From a virus, in the IMG/VR virus record IMGVR_UViG_3300010397_000088, positions 1 to 23,915 of that record: a stretch of DNA of 23,915 nucleotides; one strand, given 5' to 3'. The notes below the pieces were generated by a model. That model was not told the origin of the DNA and did not search any database. It was given only the letters and a program-made list of their open reading frames with translations. The translations under genes were made by a program, and so were the position numbers. Every line of letters starts with the position of its first letter. Within the stretch, counting starts at the first letter, position 1. Shown here piece by piece: positions 13,489-19,692 of this stretch.

Positions 13489-13517
13489 GGGTGGGCTCCA
13501 GCAGGAGGAGCCCACCC
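13489..13517 (+). promoter_or_regulatory. RNA hairpin covering the terS ribosome site
   Basis: A perfect 11-bp inverted repeat (GGGTGGGCTCC / GGAGCCCACCC) with a 7-base loop ends exactly one base before ATG 13518. The AGGAGG ribosome site (13503-13508) is partly in loop and partly in stem, so the fold could hide it and control small-terminase translation. Confidence 0.65.
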
Positions 13518-14252
13518 ATGACCCGACGTGAGCGCAAGAGCAACGACCACACCAGGTCCCCCGAGATCCTGGACGCCCTTGAGCGGCGCGCCCTTGAGCT
13601 GAACCCCGGCATCGACGTGTGGGAACAGCAGCCCGCCGAGACCAACCGCAACTACGGCCTGTTCCAGATGTACCGCGACCACGGGCGTATCCGCTCTGTC
13701 GCCCAGGTCGCCACCATGGTCGACTACACGTACGCGACCGTCGCCCGGATCGCCCGGTACAACAAGTGGGTCGAACGTGCAGGCCGGTGGGACGCCGAAC
13801 AGGACCGCATCACCGCCATCCGCCTCCAGGGCAAGCGCGAAGAGATGGCCATCAAGCACGCCCAGGCCGCCCAGACGCTGATGAAGAAGGCCCTGGAGCG
13901 CCTGGAGACCCTGGACATCAACTCGATCTCCCCGCACGCGCTGATCCTGATGATGGACACCGCCGCGAGGATCGAACGCGCCGCCCTGGGCCTGGAGACG
14001 ATGAAGGGCGGGGCCGCCCCCGCGCCGACCGTCACGGTCACGTCCACCACCTCCGCCGCCGACGGCGGCAAGGCGCAGATGCGTGTTGAGGTCGGCGTGC
14101 AGCACGAGCGCATCATGCAGACCCTCGACGCCATGGTCGGCCGGATGACTCCCGAGCAGCTGGCCGCCGGGTACGAGGAGCTGACCGCGAGCGCAGAGGA
14201 GGCGACTCGCGCACTGGACGCCGCCCTTCCTGCAACTCCTCCTCCGCAGTGA
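13518..14252 (+). CDS. terS: Terminase small subunit
   Basis: 244 residues; start fixed by AGGAGG 9 bases upstream. The sequence NYGLFQMYRDHGRIRSVAQVATMVDYTYATVARIARYNKWVERAGRWDAEQDR (about 45-97) is the helix-turn-helix plus W-ERAxxWD pattern of small terminases, which recognise packaging-site DNA. A coiled-coil stretch (ITAIRLQGKREEMAIKHAQAAQTLMKKALERLETL) supports oligomer formation. A gene for a 78-aa protein separates it from terL. The long upstream extension of the frame is not needed. Confidence 0.8.
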   Translation: MTRRERKSNDHTRSPEILDALERRALELNPGIDVWEQQPAETNRNYGLFQMYRDHGRIRSVAQVATMVDYTYATVARIARYNKWVERAGRWDAEQDRITAIRLQGKREEMAIKHAQAAQTLMKKALERLETLDINSISPHALILMMDTAARIERAALGLETMKGGAAPAPTVTVTSTTSAADGGKAQMRVEVGVQHERIMQTLDAMVGRMTPEQLAAGYEELTASAEEATRALDAALPATPPPQ

Positions 14253-14266
14253 AGGCGCTGGCGCGG

Positions 14267-14307
14267 GAGGGGGTCGTCCGTGTGCCGGGCGGCCGGGCGA
14301 CCCCCTC
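14267..14307 (+). terminator. Hairpin in terS-terL gap
   Basis: GAGGGGGTCG / CGACCCCCTC form a perfect 10-bp stem in the 100-bp gap after terS. A second arm pair CGCACCG / CGGTGCG follows at 14312-14338. Both could attenuate transcription between terS and the downstream genes. Confidence 0.5.
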
Positions 14308-14352
14308 TGACCGCACCGGACAAGACCGGACGGTGCGACGTTCTACCGAGGT

Positions 14353-14589
14353 ATGCAGACTCAGCGGTTCTACCTTGTCCTCGCCACCGACGGCGACGTG
14401 TCGCAGACCGAGATCGTGGACGCCCTGGACGCCCTCGGCTATCACGGCGTCATGGTCCTCAATGAGCCCGTGCAGGATCATGAGCACCCGTGCCCGTCGT
14501 CCGGGTGCATCGACGGGCTGCGCCGGGAAGGCCACCTCATCCCCGAAGACGCGGACTGCTGTGTCTGCTGGGGCCGCATCTCGGGATAG
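14353..14589 (+). CDS. Small Cys-containing protein (78 aa)
   Basis: ATG with a weak CCGAGG ribosome site. MQTQRFYLVLATDGDVSQTEIVDALDALGYHGVMVLNEPVQDHEHPCPSSGCIDGLRREGHLIPEDADCCVCWGRISG has a beta-alpha N-terminal part and Cys pairs at the end (CPSSGC, CCVC). The look resembles a small ferredoxin-like fold carrying a metal site. It sits between the terminase subunits. Role unknown. Confidence 0.7.
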   Translation: MQTQRFYLVLATDGDVSQTEIVDALDALGYHGVMVLNEPVQDHEHPCPSSGCIDGLRREGHLIPEDADCCVCWGRISG

Positions 14590-14598
14590 TTTTCGATC

Positions 14599-16041
14599 AT
14601 GAGTCTGTCCGCCGCCCAGAAGCTGGCCCTGCTCCCGGCCGCCCTGCGCAGCGCCTGGCTCAAGCAGCAGTCCCGCGACACCCTGGAAGAAATCCAGAAG
14701 GGCGCGTGGTGGTGGGTCGGCCGCCCCGAGCAGTTCAAGCCCCCCGGCGACTGGCTGGTCTGGCTGATCCTGTCCGGCCGAGGCTGGGGCAAGACCCGCA
14801 CCGGCGCTGAAGACCTCCTCGACCGCGTCTTCAAGCACCCCATCGACGTGTTCGGGCAGCGCACCGAGTGGCTGGTCATCGCCGAAACCCTCAACGACTG
14901 CCGCACCGCGTGCATCGAGGGCAACTCCGGCATCCTGTCGGTGCTGACCAGGATGGGCTACACGAAGCGGCCAGCGGCGGCCGTACTGAAGGACAAGGAG
15001 TACCACTACTGGAAGTCCCCGAAGCTGATGATCGAGTTCGCCTCCGGGCAGATCATCTACTTCGAGGGCGCGGACAACGCCGACGTCGGGCGTGGCTACA
15101 ACGCTGCTGGGCTGTGGGCCGACGAGCTGGCCAAGTGGCGCTACACGTGGAATGCCTGGTACGAGGGCATCCTGCCGTCGCTTCGGGCCCCGCTGATCGA
15201 CGACCACCCGCGCGCGGTCATCACCACCACCCCGAAGCCGATCAAGCTGCTGATCGAGTGGAAGCACAAGACCGACGGCACGGTCGTCATCACCACCGGG
15301 TCGATCTTCGACAACATCATGAACCTGTCGAAGCACGTGGTGGAGGAGCTGAAGAAGCTCTACGAGGGCACCCGCGCCGGGCTGCAGGAGCTGTACGGCC
15401 ACCTGATCGAGGAGGTCGAGGGCGCACTCTGGGAGCGCCCCATGATCGAAAACAATCGGGTGAAGCCCCGTGAGCTGCCTGAACTGAAGCAGATCGTCGT
15501 CTCCATGGACCCCGGCGCAACCGGCTCCGGAGACGAGACCGGCCTCATCGTCGCCGGTCGCGACTACAACGGCCAGGACTACGTCCTCGCCGACGGCACC
15601 AAGAAGATCGTCGGGCACGCCGCCGCACGGCTAGCCTGGGAAACCTTCCGCACCTGGGGCGCGACCTGGCTGATCATCGAGACGAACATGGGCAAGAAGT
15701 GGCTCATGCAGGTCGTCACCGACGCGTACAAGGAGATGCAAGGCGAAGGCCTGTTCGAGCCTGGGCCGCCGCCGGTCAAGGAAGTCACCTCGCTGGCAGG
15801 CAAGAAGCTGCGCGCCGAGCCGGTCGCCTCGCGCTACGAGCAGAACCGCTGGCACCACGCTGGCACGTTCATCGAGCTGGAAGACCAGATGTGCACGTGG
15901 GTGCCCGAGGACGCCGCCTCCCCCGACCGGATCGACGCCTTGGTCCAGGCTGGGCTGTACCTGATGGGCCACGAGAACAAGCTGATCCGCATCTCCGCCC
16001 CCGCAAACGTGGTGATGCCTGTCAGCTCCCCGTACGGCTAG
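14599..16041 (+). CDS. terL: Terminase large subunit
   Basis: 480 residues, full length. Walker A is SGRGWGKT (residues 59-66), Walker B is GLWADE (171-176), and the nuclease domain starts with SMDPGATGSGDETG (about 305). IIETNMGKKW and SPDRIDALVQAGLYL (about 451) supply further acidic positions. It cuts and translocates DNA into the capsid. Only a weak ribosome site precedes ATG 14599; GTTTTCGATC lies immediately in front. Portal is 6 kb downstream, not adjacent as usual. Confidence 0.93.
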   Translation: MSLSAAQKLALLPAALRSAWLKQQSRDTLEEIQKGAWWWVGRPEQFKPPGDWLVWLILSGRGWGKTRTGAEDLLDRVFKHPIDVFGQRTEWLVIAETLNDCRTACIEGNSGILSVLTRMGYTKRPAAAVLKDKEYHYWKSPKLMIEFASGQIIYFEGADNADVGRGYNAAGLWADELAKWRYTWNAWYEGILPSLRAPLIDDHPRAVITTTPKPIKLLIEWKHKTDGTVVITTGSIFDNIMNLSKHVVEELKKLYEGTRAGLQELYGHLIEEVEGALWERPMIENNRVKPRELPELKQIVVSMDPGATGSGDETGLIVAGRDYNGQDYVLADGTKKIVGHAAARLAWETFRTWGATWLIIETNMGKKWLMQVVTDAYKEMQGEGLFEPGPPPVKEVTSLAGKKLRAEPVASRYEQNRWHHAGTFIELEDQMCTWVPEDAASPDRIDALVQAGLYLMGHENKLIRISAPANVVMPVSSPYG

Positions 16042-16125
16042 ACTCCCGGCCATAGGACGCCGCCGGGCTCACCGCCTCCGGTCGCGGTCTGTGGGATGAA
16101 TCGCGGCAGTGCTGCGACACTAAAA
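16042..16125. other. Non-coding gap after terL, no gene seen
   Basis: I see no open frame with a ribosome site and no obvious repeat in these 84 bases after the terL stop; the wider non-coding stretch runs to 16359 and holds the two hairpins listed separately and palindromes such as CCCGTACGGG near 16301. Confidence 0.5.
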
Positions 16126-16164
16126 ACGGCCGGACTACCCCGAATCGCCAGGGGCTCCGGCCGT
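16126..16164 (-). terminator. Intrinsic terminator for leftward gene
   Basis: ACGGCCGGA / TCCGGCCGT form a 9-bp stem, with an inner CCCC / GGGG stem. Read on the minus strand it is followed by TTTTTA, a classical U run, so it ends transcription from the 16360-16635 gene. Confidence 0.8.
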
Positions 16165-16182
16165 CCCCATATCCGGACATGA

Positions 16183-16222
16183 GTCAGGCCCGGCCCCTGG
16201 TGAAAAGGGGGCCGGGCCTGAC
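16183..16222. terminator. Strong hairpin terminator after terL
   Basis: A perfect 15-bp repeat (GTCAGGCCCGGCCCC / GGGGCCGGGCCTGAC) with a 10-base loop. Its place between convergent genes and its great stability point to a bidirectional terminator. Confidence 0.85.
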
Positions 16223-16359
16223 TTGGAACCGAGAACGTTTTAGCTGGCCGACTTACGCCCTTACCTGTCCCGGCCGGGCGGACCCGGCAGACCCAGCTCC
16301 CGTACGGGGGTAAAGGAGGCTGCCGCCCTAGACGGAGGACCCGAAACCGGGCTCGGCCA

Positions 16360-16635
16360 TCAGCGCCTCGATGCTACGCCCCGCCCCCGCCGCCGCGCAC
16401 GCCGAAGACGTGCCAGCCGGGCCTGCCGGACCCCGGCGAGCCGGTCGATCAGCTCGGACATGCCGCCCGAGTCCATGACGTCGAAGGTGCGGATGGTCCG
16501 GACGCGCTCGGCGTACGGCAGCTCGGAACGGCACAGGTCGGTTGCGTAGGCGATCTGGTCCCGTGTCGGCTTGTAGGTGCGCCGCCACGAGTCGATGACC
16601 GGGTTCTCGATCGTGTCCTTCTCCAGCGTCTCCAT
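16360..16635 (-). CDS. Conserved actinophage/actinobacterial small protein (91 aa)
   Basis: Single leftward gene between terL and the tRNA region. ATG with GGAGG 8 bases upstream. The core YKPTRDQIAYATDLCRSELPYAERVRTIRTFDVMDSGGMSELIDRL is a recurring pattern in Streptomyces and its phages, ending in an Arg-rich tail (LRRARRRGRGVASRR). Function unknown. It has its own terminator at 16126-16164. A second frame (ending 16328) overlaps and is not believed. Confidence 0.7.
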   Translation of the reverse strand: METLEKDTIENPVIDSWRRTYKPTRDQIAYATDLCRSELPYAERVRTIRTFDVMDSGGMSELIDRLAGVRQARLARLRRARRRGRGVASRR

Positions 16636-16733
16636 CGCTGCTACCTCCGTCCTTCCTGCGGGGGTTTCTCCTTCAAGGGTGACGCATGCCCGGCAGATGT
16701 CAAGGCAAAACTGACGAAGTTGTCTGCTAGGGG

Positions 16734-16762
16734 TTGACAGTGCCCTCGGCCCCGACTAACGT
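16734..16762 (+). promoter_or_regulatory. Rightward promoter for small-gene/tRNA operon
   Basis: TTGACA (16734-16739), 17 bases, TAACGT (16757-16762). The upstream CTGCTAGGGGTTGACAG resembles that at 10300-10315. A minus-strand TTGACA (16698-16703) faces the other way, perhaps serving the 16360-16635 gene, but its -10 is unclear. Confidence 0.7.
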
Positions 16763-16794
16763 GGAACACGACAGACCGGAACGAGGAGGAACCC

Positions 16795-17145
16795 ATGGAC
16801 GCCGGAATCGCCGACACGATCAACCGTCTCGTCGCCCACCGCATCGCCAGCCAGCTCGACCTGACCGACTGGTTCGCAGGAGCCGTAGGCGCAGGCCGCG
16901 ACGCCTGGCACTATGGGCCGATGTCGCAGACGCTGATGGGCGAGAACGACGCGGACAACAGCGACCGAGCCTGGCTCGTCGGCGCGCTGGCCGAGAAAAC
17001 CCACGACGTCGAAGTCGACAGCATCCCCGCCGACTTCGACTGGGAGAACCTGTTCAGCCACCTGCGGGCCGAGGTCCAGGCCCGCCGAGCCCGTGGCCCG
17101 CAAACCCCTCCCGTACAGGATCAGCCCCTGTGCGAGATGGTGTAG
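16795..17145 (+). CDS. Hypothetical protein (116 aa)
   Basis: ATG with GAGGAGGAA 4-5 bases upstream and the promoter at 16734 just before. MDAGIADTINRLVAHRIASQLDLTDWFAGAVGAGRDAWHYGPMSQTLMG and DADNSDRAWLVGALAEKTHDVEVDSIPADFDWENLFSHLRAEV read as a helical, acidic soluble protein; no known family. It heads the small-gene/tRNA region. Function unknown. Confidence 0.7.
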   Translation: MDAGIADTINRLVAHRIASQLDLTDWFAGAVGAGRDAWHYGPMSQTLMGENDADNSDRAWLVGALAEKTHDVEVDSIPADFDWENLFSHLRAEVQARRARGPQTPPVQDQPLCEMV

Positions 17146-17159
17146 GGTCACGAGATACA

Positions 17160-17264
17160 GGGAGGGACCGGGGCAGGCTCACGCCTCCTCGGTCTGTCAA
17201 CCCCGGACGCGATGCTTGCCCCCGTAGGCCGCGTCCGGGAGGTTAGGGCCGCCCGGTCCCTCCC
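17160..17264 (+). ncRNA. Structured RNA candidate between small genes
   Basis: A perfect 13-bp outer stem (GGGAGGGACCGGG 17160-17172 / CCCGGTCCCTCCC 17252-17264) encloses a small hairpin (AGGC/GCCT) and a perfect 10-bp stem (CCCGGACGCG 17202-17211 / CGCGTCCGGG 17230-17239) with an 18-base loop. An alternative CCGGGG / CCCCGG pairing (17168-17173 / 17201-17206) excludes the others, so it could switch. It might also be only a strong terminator; a tRNA is unlikely, as no TTCRA loop exists. Confidence 0.5.
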
Positions 17265-17303
17265 GCACCGCCCGAACACATCCACACCCTGAGGAGAACC
17301 CCT

Positions 17304-17522
17304 GTGGAGCTGACCCTGTACGTCGCCGACGAGGACGGCATGCTCAACCTGGCCGGGATCGTCCCGCCGGGCACTCACTACACTGCCGCCCGCAACGTGG
17401 CCACTGGCGTCGTACGGCTCACCCCCGTCAAGGTGGCCACCACCACCCCCAAGACGGCCGAGCCCGCCGAGCCCGCCGAGCCGGACGGCGGCACGGCGTG
17501 GGACCAGGCCCCGCAGGGCTGA
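17304..17522 (+). CDS. Small acidic protein with AEP repeat (72 aa)
   Basis: GTG start with GAGGAG 6-7 bases upstream. The first 40 residues (ELTLYVADEDGMLNLAGIVPPGTHYTAARNVATGVVRLTPVKV) are beta-rich; the tail carries KTAEPAEPAEPDGG, a tripeptide repeat that is probably flexible. It follows the structured RNA segment, which could control it. No family recognised. Confidence 0.7.
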   Translation: MELTLYVADEDGMLNLAGIVPPGTHYTAARNVATGVVRLTPVKVATTTPKTAEPAEPAEPDGGTAWDQAPQG

Positions 17523-17752
17523 CCAAGACCAGCAAACGCCCGTGAGCTAGTTGTGCACACCCGCCGGGGTGTTGACGGAGACGAAAACCGGGCAAGTCAG
17601 GTGGCGTCCGCGAGACGAACCGGTAAGCCGCCTGATGCACGACCGCCATGAGCAGGGGACCGCTCCTGTAACGCCGGAGGTGATGGCACCGGTGCACCGC
17701 CGAGGGACAGTGGCAGCACCAGCGGGGTGTATCCCGGCGCTGTCCCTCACCT
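17523..17752 (+). other. Structured spacer before first tRNA-like gene
   Basis: No credible open frame. Two strong stems are visible: TCAGGTGGC / GCCGCCTGA (17597-17605 / 17627-17635, one G-U) and GAGGGACAG / CTGTCCCTC (17702-17710 / 17740-17748, perfect 9 bp). They may be RNA processing elements or remnants of further tRNA genes. Confidence 0.5.
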
Positions 17753-17825
17753 GGGGAGGTAGCCCAATTGGCAGAGGCTAAGGGGTAGACCCGGAAAAGT
17801 GCAGGTTCAAGTCCTGCTCTCCCCT
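17753..17825 (+). tRNA. tRNA-like gene, anticodon arm abnormal (perhaps Leu TAG)
   Basis: 73 bases. Acceptor GGGGAGG / TCTCCCC (one G-U), D arm AGCCCAATTGGCAGAGGC, and T arm GCAGG-TTCAAGT-CCTGC are good. The anticodon region (17779-17800) does not form a 5-bp stem with 7-base loop; the best fold is GGG / CCC with 5-base loop GTAGA and A-G mismatches below. If TAG is the anticodon it would read CUA (Leu). No CCA is encoded. Function as a decoding tRNA is doubtful. Confidence 0.6.
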
Positions 17826-17852
17826 CGACAGACCCGACCATGAGGAGGAACC

Positions 17853-18110
17853 ATGCCCGGCACCATCACCCTGTACCAGGTCGTCCAAGGCCGGGTGCAC
17901 GAGGCGGTCACCAGCACCGAGCTGTACTTCACCATCACCGCCCCCGACGGCAGCATCTCCCTGCACCCCCTGCGCGCCGTCATCGACGCCGAGATCGAAC
18001 GCGTCCGCCAGGCCGCCATCGCCGCCTACCAGCAGCAGGACAAGCAGGAGGAGCAGACCGACGAACTGGCCCTCCTGCTCATCGACGACCCGCAGCCCAA
18101 GACCAACTGA
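17853..18110 (+). CDS. Small protein between tRNA-like genes (85 aa)
   Basis: ATG with GAGGAGGAA 4-5 bases upstream. MPGTITLYQVVQGRVHEAVTSTELYFTITAPDGSISLHPLRAVIDAEIERVRQAAIAAYQQQDKQEEQTDE has a beta-rich start and a helical, Gln/Glu-rich C-terminal half. No known family. It lies only 6 bases before the next tRNA-like gene, so messenger and tRNA-like RNAs are made from one transcript and must be processed. Confidence 0.7.
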   Translation: MPGTITLYQVVQGRVHEAVTSTELYFTITAPDGSISLHPLRAVIDAEIERVRQAAIAAYQQQDKQEEQTDELALLLIDDPQPKTN

Positions 18111-18115
18111 ACAAC

Positions 18116-18176
18116 GGGGAAGGCAGGGAGCGCAGGGCCGAAAGCCCTGGCCCGGGTTCGACGCCCGGCTTCCCCT
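18116..18176 (+). tRNA. Shortened tRNA-like gene, Phe(GAA)-like, D arm nearly absent
   Basis: 61 bases. Acceptor GGGGAAG / CTTCCCC is perfect; T arm CCGGG-TTCGACG-CCCGG is perfect. Between them are only 10 bases (18123-18132) where the D arm should be, then CAGGGC-CGAAA-GCCCTG, a 6-bp stem with a 5-base loop; a normal Phe loop CTGAAAA lacks two bases here, including U33. The variable region is 2 bases. Compare D-armless mitochondrial tRNAs; probably not a normal decoder. Confidence 0.5.
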
Positions 18177-18283
18177 CGCGAAGGAACACCAGGTGTCATC
18201 GACTAGCGGCCGACAGGCTCGGCGGGACTCGACGACTGCTCAGCCTGGTGCCAACCGATGCCGCCGGACCCGAGCACCCGGCG
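18177..18283 (+). other. Structured spacer
   Basis: No gene seen. CACCAGG (18187-18193) and CCTGGTG (18244-18250) form a perfect 7-bp outer stem with shorter pairings inside (GCCGAC / region of GGCGGG). Confidence 0.4.
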
Positions 18284-18391
18284 GACCCTGTAGCTCAGCA
18301 GCGCCCCGGAGCCCGTTTAAGGGATCACAGGGGCCGGATAGAGCACCTGCCTCACGGCAGGAGGTCGGCGGTTCAAATCCGTCCAGGGTCA
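18284..18391 (+). tRNA. tRNA-like gene, Val(CAC)-like, with 36-base D-loop insertion
   Basis: 108 bases. Acceptor GACCCTG / CAGGGTC perfect; T arm GGCGG-TTCAAAT-CCGTC (one G-U). D arm reads AGCTCAGC, then a 36-base insertion (18300-18335) folding as GCCCC...GGGGC, then GGATAGAGC; removing it restores a standard D arm. The anticodon stem CCTGC / GCAGG is perfect but its loop is only 6 bases (CTCACG), shortened further to TCAC if C-G pairs. The 5-base variable loop AGGTC is normal. Confidence 0.75.
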
Positions 18392-18613
18392 CGAGGTGAC
18401 CACCGTGTTCGTACGTGAGGGGACCGGGAGCAAAAGCGGCTAGTACCGCCGGTAAAGCTCGGCACGACGTACGGGACGGGGCTGGCGCTTCCCGAAGGTC
18501 CGGCCCACCACAACGGGCCTGGTAACAGGAACGGCCAGGAAGGACCCACCGCCCGGACACGGGAAGCACGGTGAGCTGGGGGCATGCCCCGGAGACCCTG
18601 ATAGGCCAAGTAC
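18392..18613 (+). other. Structured spacer
   Basis: No gene seen in 222 bases. Several stems: GCGG-ctagta-CCGC (about 18438-18457) inside a GAGC / GCTC pair, CGTACGT...CGTACG, GGCCC / GGGCC and CCTGG / CCAGG. These look like folded RNA rather than coding sequence. Confidence 0.4.
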
Positions 18614-18684
18614 CGCCGCGTAGCTCAAATGGCAGAGCTGGGGCCCAAAGCCCTGGGTTGGAGGTTCGAGTCCTCCCGTGGCAC
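18614..18684 (+). tRNA. tRNA-like gene with 5-base anticodon loop and initiator-like marks
   Basis: 71 bases. D arm AGCTCAAATGGCAGAGC and T arm GGAGG-TTCGAGT-CCTCC are normal, and the 5-base variable loop GGGTT resembles Trp tRNAs. Acceptor CGCCGCG / CGTGGCA pairs six of seven with C1 opposite A72, a mark of initiator tRNA. The anticodon stem GGGGC / GCCCT has a 5-base loop CCAAA (Trp loop CTCCAAA minus CT), or alternatively a 7-base loop CCCAAAG without U33. It keeps elongator-type C11-G24. Confidence 0.7.
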
Positions 18685-18685
18685 T

Positions 18686-18763
18686 GGTCCAGGGGCACCG
18701 TCAAGGTCAGCGGAATCGCCGTGCACAGCGTGGCTGAAACCAGACGGAGACTGGCCCTGGACC
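18686..18763 (+). other. Stem-loop spacer between tRNA-like genes
   Basis: Perfect 9-bp stem GGTCCAGGG (18686-18694) / CCCTGGACC (18755-18763) encloses inner pairs such as CAGC / GCTG. It fills the gap between two tRNA-like genes almost exactly and might be a processing element or a further, more divergent tRNA-like unit. Confidence 0.4.
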
Positions 18764-18772
18764 GCCCAGCAA

Positions 18773-18855
18773 GGCGACGTAGCTCAGCGGTAGAGCAGCG
18801 CGTGCCGGAGTACTACGACACGCGAAGGCCGGAGGTTCAAGTCCTCCCGTCGCCA
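18773..18855 (+). tRNA. tRNA-like gene with 14-base anticodon loop
   Basis: 83 bases. Acceptor GGCGACG / CGTCGCC perfect, D arm AGCTCAGCGGTAGAGC standard, T arm GGAGG-TTCAAGT-CCTCC perfect. The anticodon stem CGCGTG / CACGCG (6 bp, perfect) closes a 14-base loop (18805-18818: CCGGAGTACTACGA), twice normal. The variable region AAGGCC is 6 bases. A 7-8 base loop insertion or intron is possible; the isotype cannot be fixed. Confidence 0.65.
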
Positions 18856-19055
18856 CGGATGCACGCACCAGGTAGGCCAGCGCCAGTGAGCGGGGCCCAT
18901 GATCCGGGACGTGCTGTCGACCGGGGAAACCCGCAGGCATGCGGCATGCCGTTGTACCGGTCGGCGGGTCGCCAGACGACGCGATCAAAAATCCCCGTGG
19001 CCACGGCGTGGTTTTGTCGTCTGGCGACCTACCACGCGTCCTAAGAGGAGGCAAA
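18856..19055 (+). other. Structured spacer leading to 19056 gene
   Basis: No gene seen. It holds the perfect 14-bp hairpin listed at 18967-19029 and a GGCATG-CG-GCATGCC palindrome near 18935-18950, then the ribosome site AGAGGAGG. Confidence 0.5.
18967..19029 (+). ncRNA. Long hairpin RNA (14-bp perfect stem)
   Basis: GGTCGCCAGACGAC (18967-18980) and GTCGTCTGGCGACC (19016-19029) are perfectly complementary. The 35-base inside has AAAA / TTTT pairing, a CCGTGGCCACGG core and a GATCAAAA motif. It ends 26 bases before ATG 19056, so it could be a 5' control element, a processing hairpin or a terminator. Confidence 0.55.
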
Positions 19056-19244
19056 ATGGCTGACCAGAAGCCCGCGAAGAACGTGCGGAAACTCATCGCC
19101 GACAAGACGAAGCAGCAGCCGAAGCCGAAGCGGATGCCGACCGTCGCGAAGGAGTTGCGCATGCGCAAGAAGCCCAAGCCGAAGCAGCAGCCCGCCAACG
19201 TGTTGAAGCTGATCACCGACGCGCTCCGCCGGAAGGGGGAATGA
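19056..19244 (+). CDS. Small Lys-rich protein (62 aa)
   Basis: ATG with AGAGGAGG 4-5 bases upstream. MADQKPAKNVRKLIADKTKQQPKPKRMPTVAKELRMRKKPKPKQQPANVLKLITDALRRKGE is strongly basic with repeated KPK/KQQP segments and a repeated helix (NVRKLIADK / NVLKLITDA), suggesting an internal duplication. RNA or DNA binding is plausible given its place inside a tRNA-like cluster. The frame extends upstream but without a ribosome site. Confidence 0.7.
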   Translation: MADQKPAKNVRKLIADKTKQQPKPKRMPTVAKELRMRKKPKPKQQPANVLKLITDALRRKGE

Positions 19245-19483
19245 TGCCGAACGCCTACGACCCGCCGAAGTGGGAGCCTCCGCCTCGCGCCGGGGATGAG
19301 GGGCCGATCCAGCTCGGCGAGGCTGTCGGTGTTGCGCTCGCCGCTGTGCACACCTGCGGGAACGACGTTGGCGAGGTCTGCGAGTGGCTGATGGCCTACC
19401 TCAGCGACTGGGCCGACGAGATCCGCCGTGAGGCGAACGAGGCCACCGCCGCGAAGCTGGTAGCGAAGGAGCGCTGGCAGTGA
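19241..19483 (+). CDS. Small acidic protein (80 aa)
   Basis: ATG 19241 overlaps the previous stop (ATGA); an ATG at 19244 is also possible. GGAAGGGGGA is the ribosome site. PNAYDPPKWEPPPRAGDEGPIQLGEAVGVALAAVHTCGNDVGEVCEWLMAYLSDWADEIRREANEATAAKLVAKE is helical and acidic after a Pro-rich head, opposite in charge to its neighbour, so they might bind each other. Function unknown. Confidence 0.7.
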   Translation: MMPNAYDPPKWEPPPRAGDEGPIQLGEAVGVALAAVHTCGNDVGEVCEWLMAYLSDWADEIRREANEATAAKLVAKERWQ

Positions 19484-19692
19484 CCGTCGCGCTTGAGGCC
19501 CCGCCCCGGTTTGTGCGTCTCGGCCCGAATAGCGTGGTGCGGGTCGGTGCGCTCGCCGGTACCGACACCCCGCACCGGCACGCCGCCGATAAGGGGACCG
19601 GGTCGTCGTGTCTGGCCTGCTTCGGGTGGGCCGACGATGTCCGGCACTTGGTGCGTGTTCCGCGCGTACGCCGGAAATCGGCCCCGAATTAG
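19480..19692 (+). CDS. Conserved small phage protein (70 aa)
   Basis: GTG start in a GTGA overlap. The C-terminal part has GTGSSCLACFGWADDVRHLVRV, a CxxCFGW-DDxRHLVR pattern common in Streptomyces phage early proteins; the CxxC may bind metal. Function unknown. It is the last gene before the second part of the tRNA-like cluster. Confidence 0.7.
   Translation: MTVALEAPPRFVRLGPNSVVRVGALAGTDTPHRHAADKGTGSSCLACFGWADDVRHLVRVPRVRRKSAPN

Noticed and set aside
14249-14602. 117-residue open frame over the 78-aa gene
   Set aside because: Ser/Thr/Arg-rich off-phase reading; the 14353 frame has ordinary protein composition.
14113-15618. 501-residue minus-strand open frame opposite terL
   Set aside because: Gly/Val/Leu/Asp-rich antisense of the clear terL frame, no ribosome site; typical high-GC shadow.
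16223-16300. Possible minus-strand tRNA near CGGTTCCAAGTC
   Set aside because: No acceptor or T stem pairing could be found around it.
16328-16588. Second leftward frame overlapping the 16360-16635 gene
   Set aside because: No ribosome site and biased composition; the other frame has a clear start and a conserved pattern.
17690-17752. An eighth tRNA at the GAGGGACAG stem
   Set aside because: No T loop TTCRA and no D arm; listed only as structured spacer.
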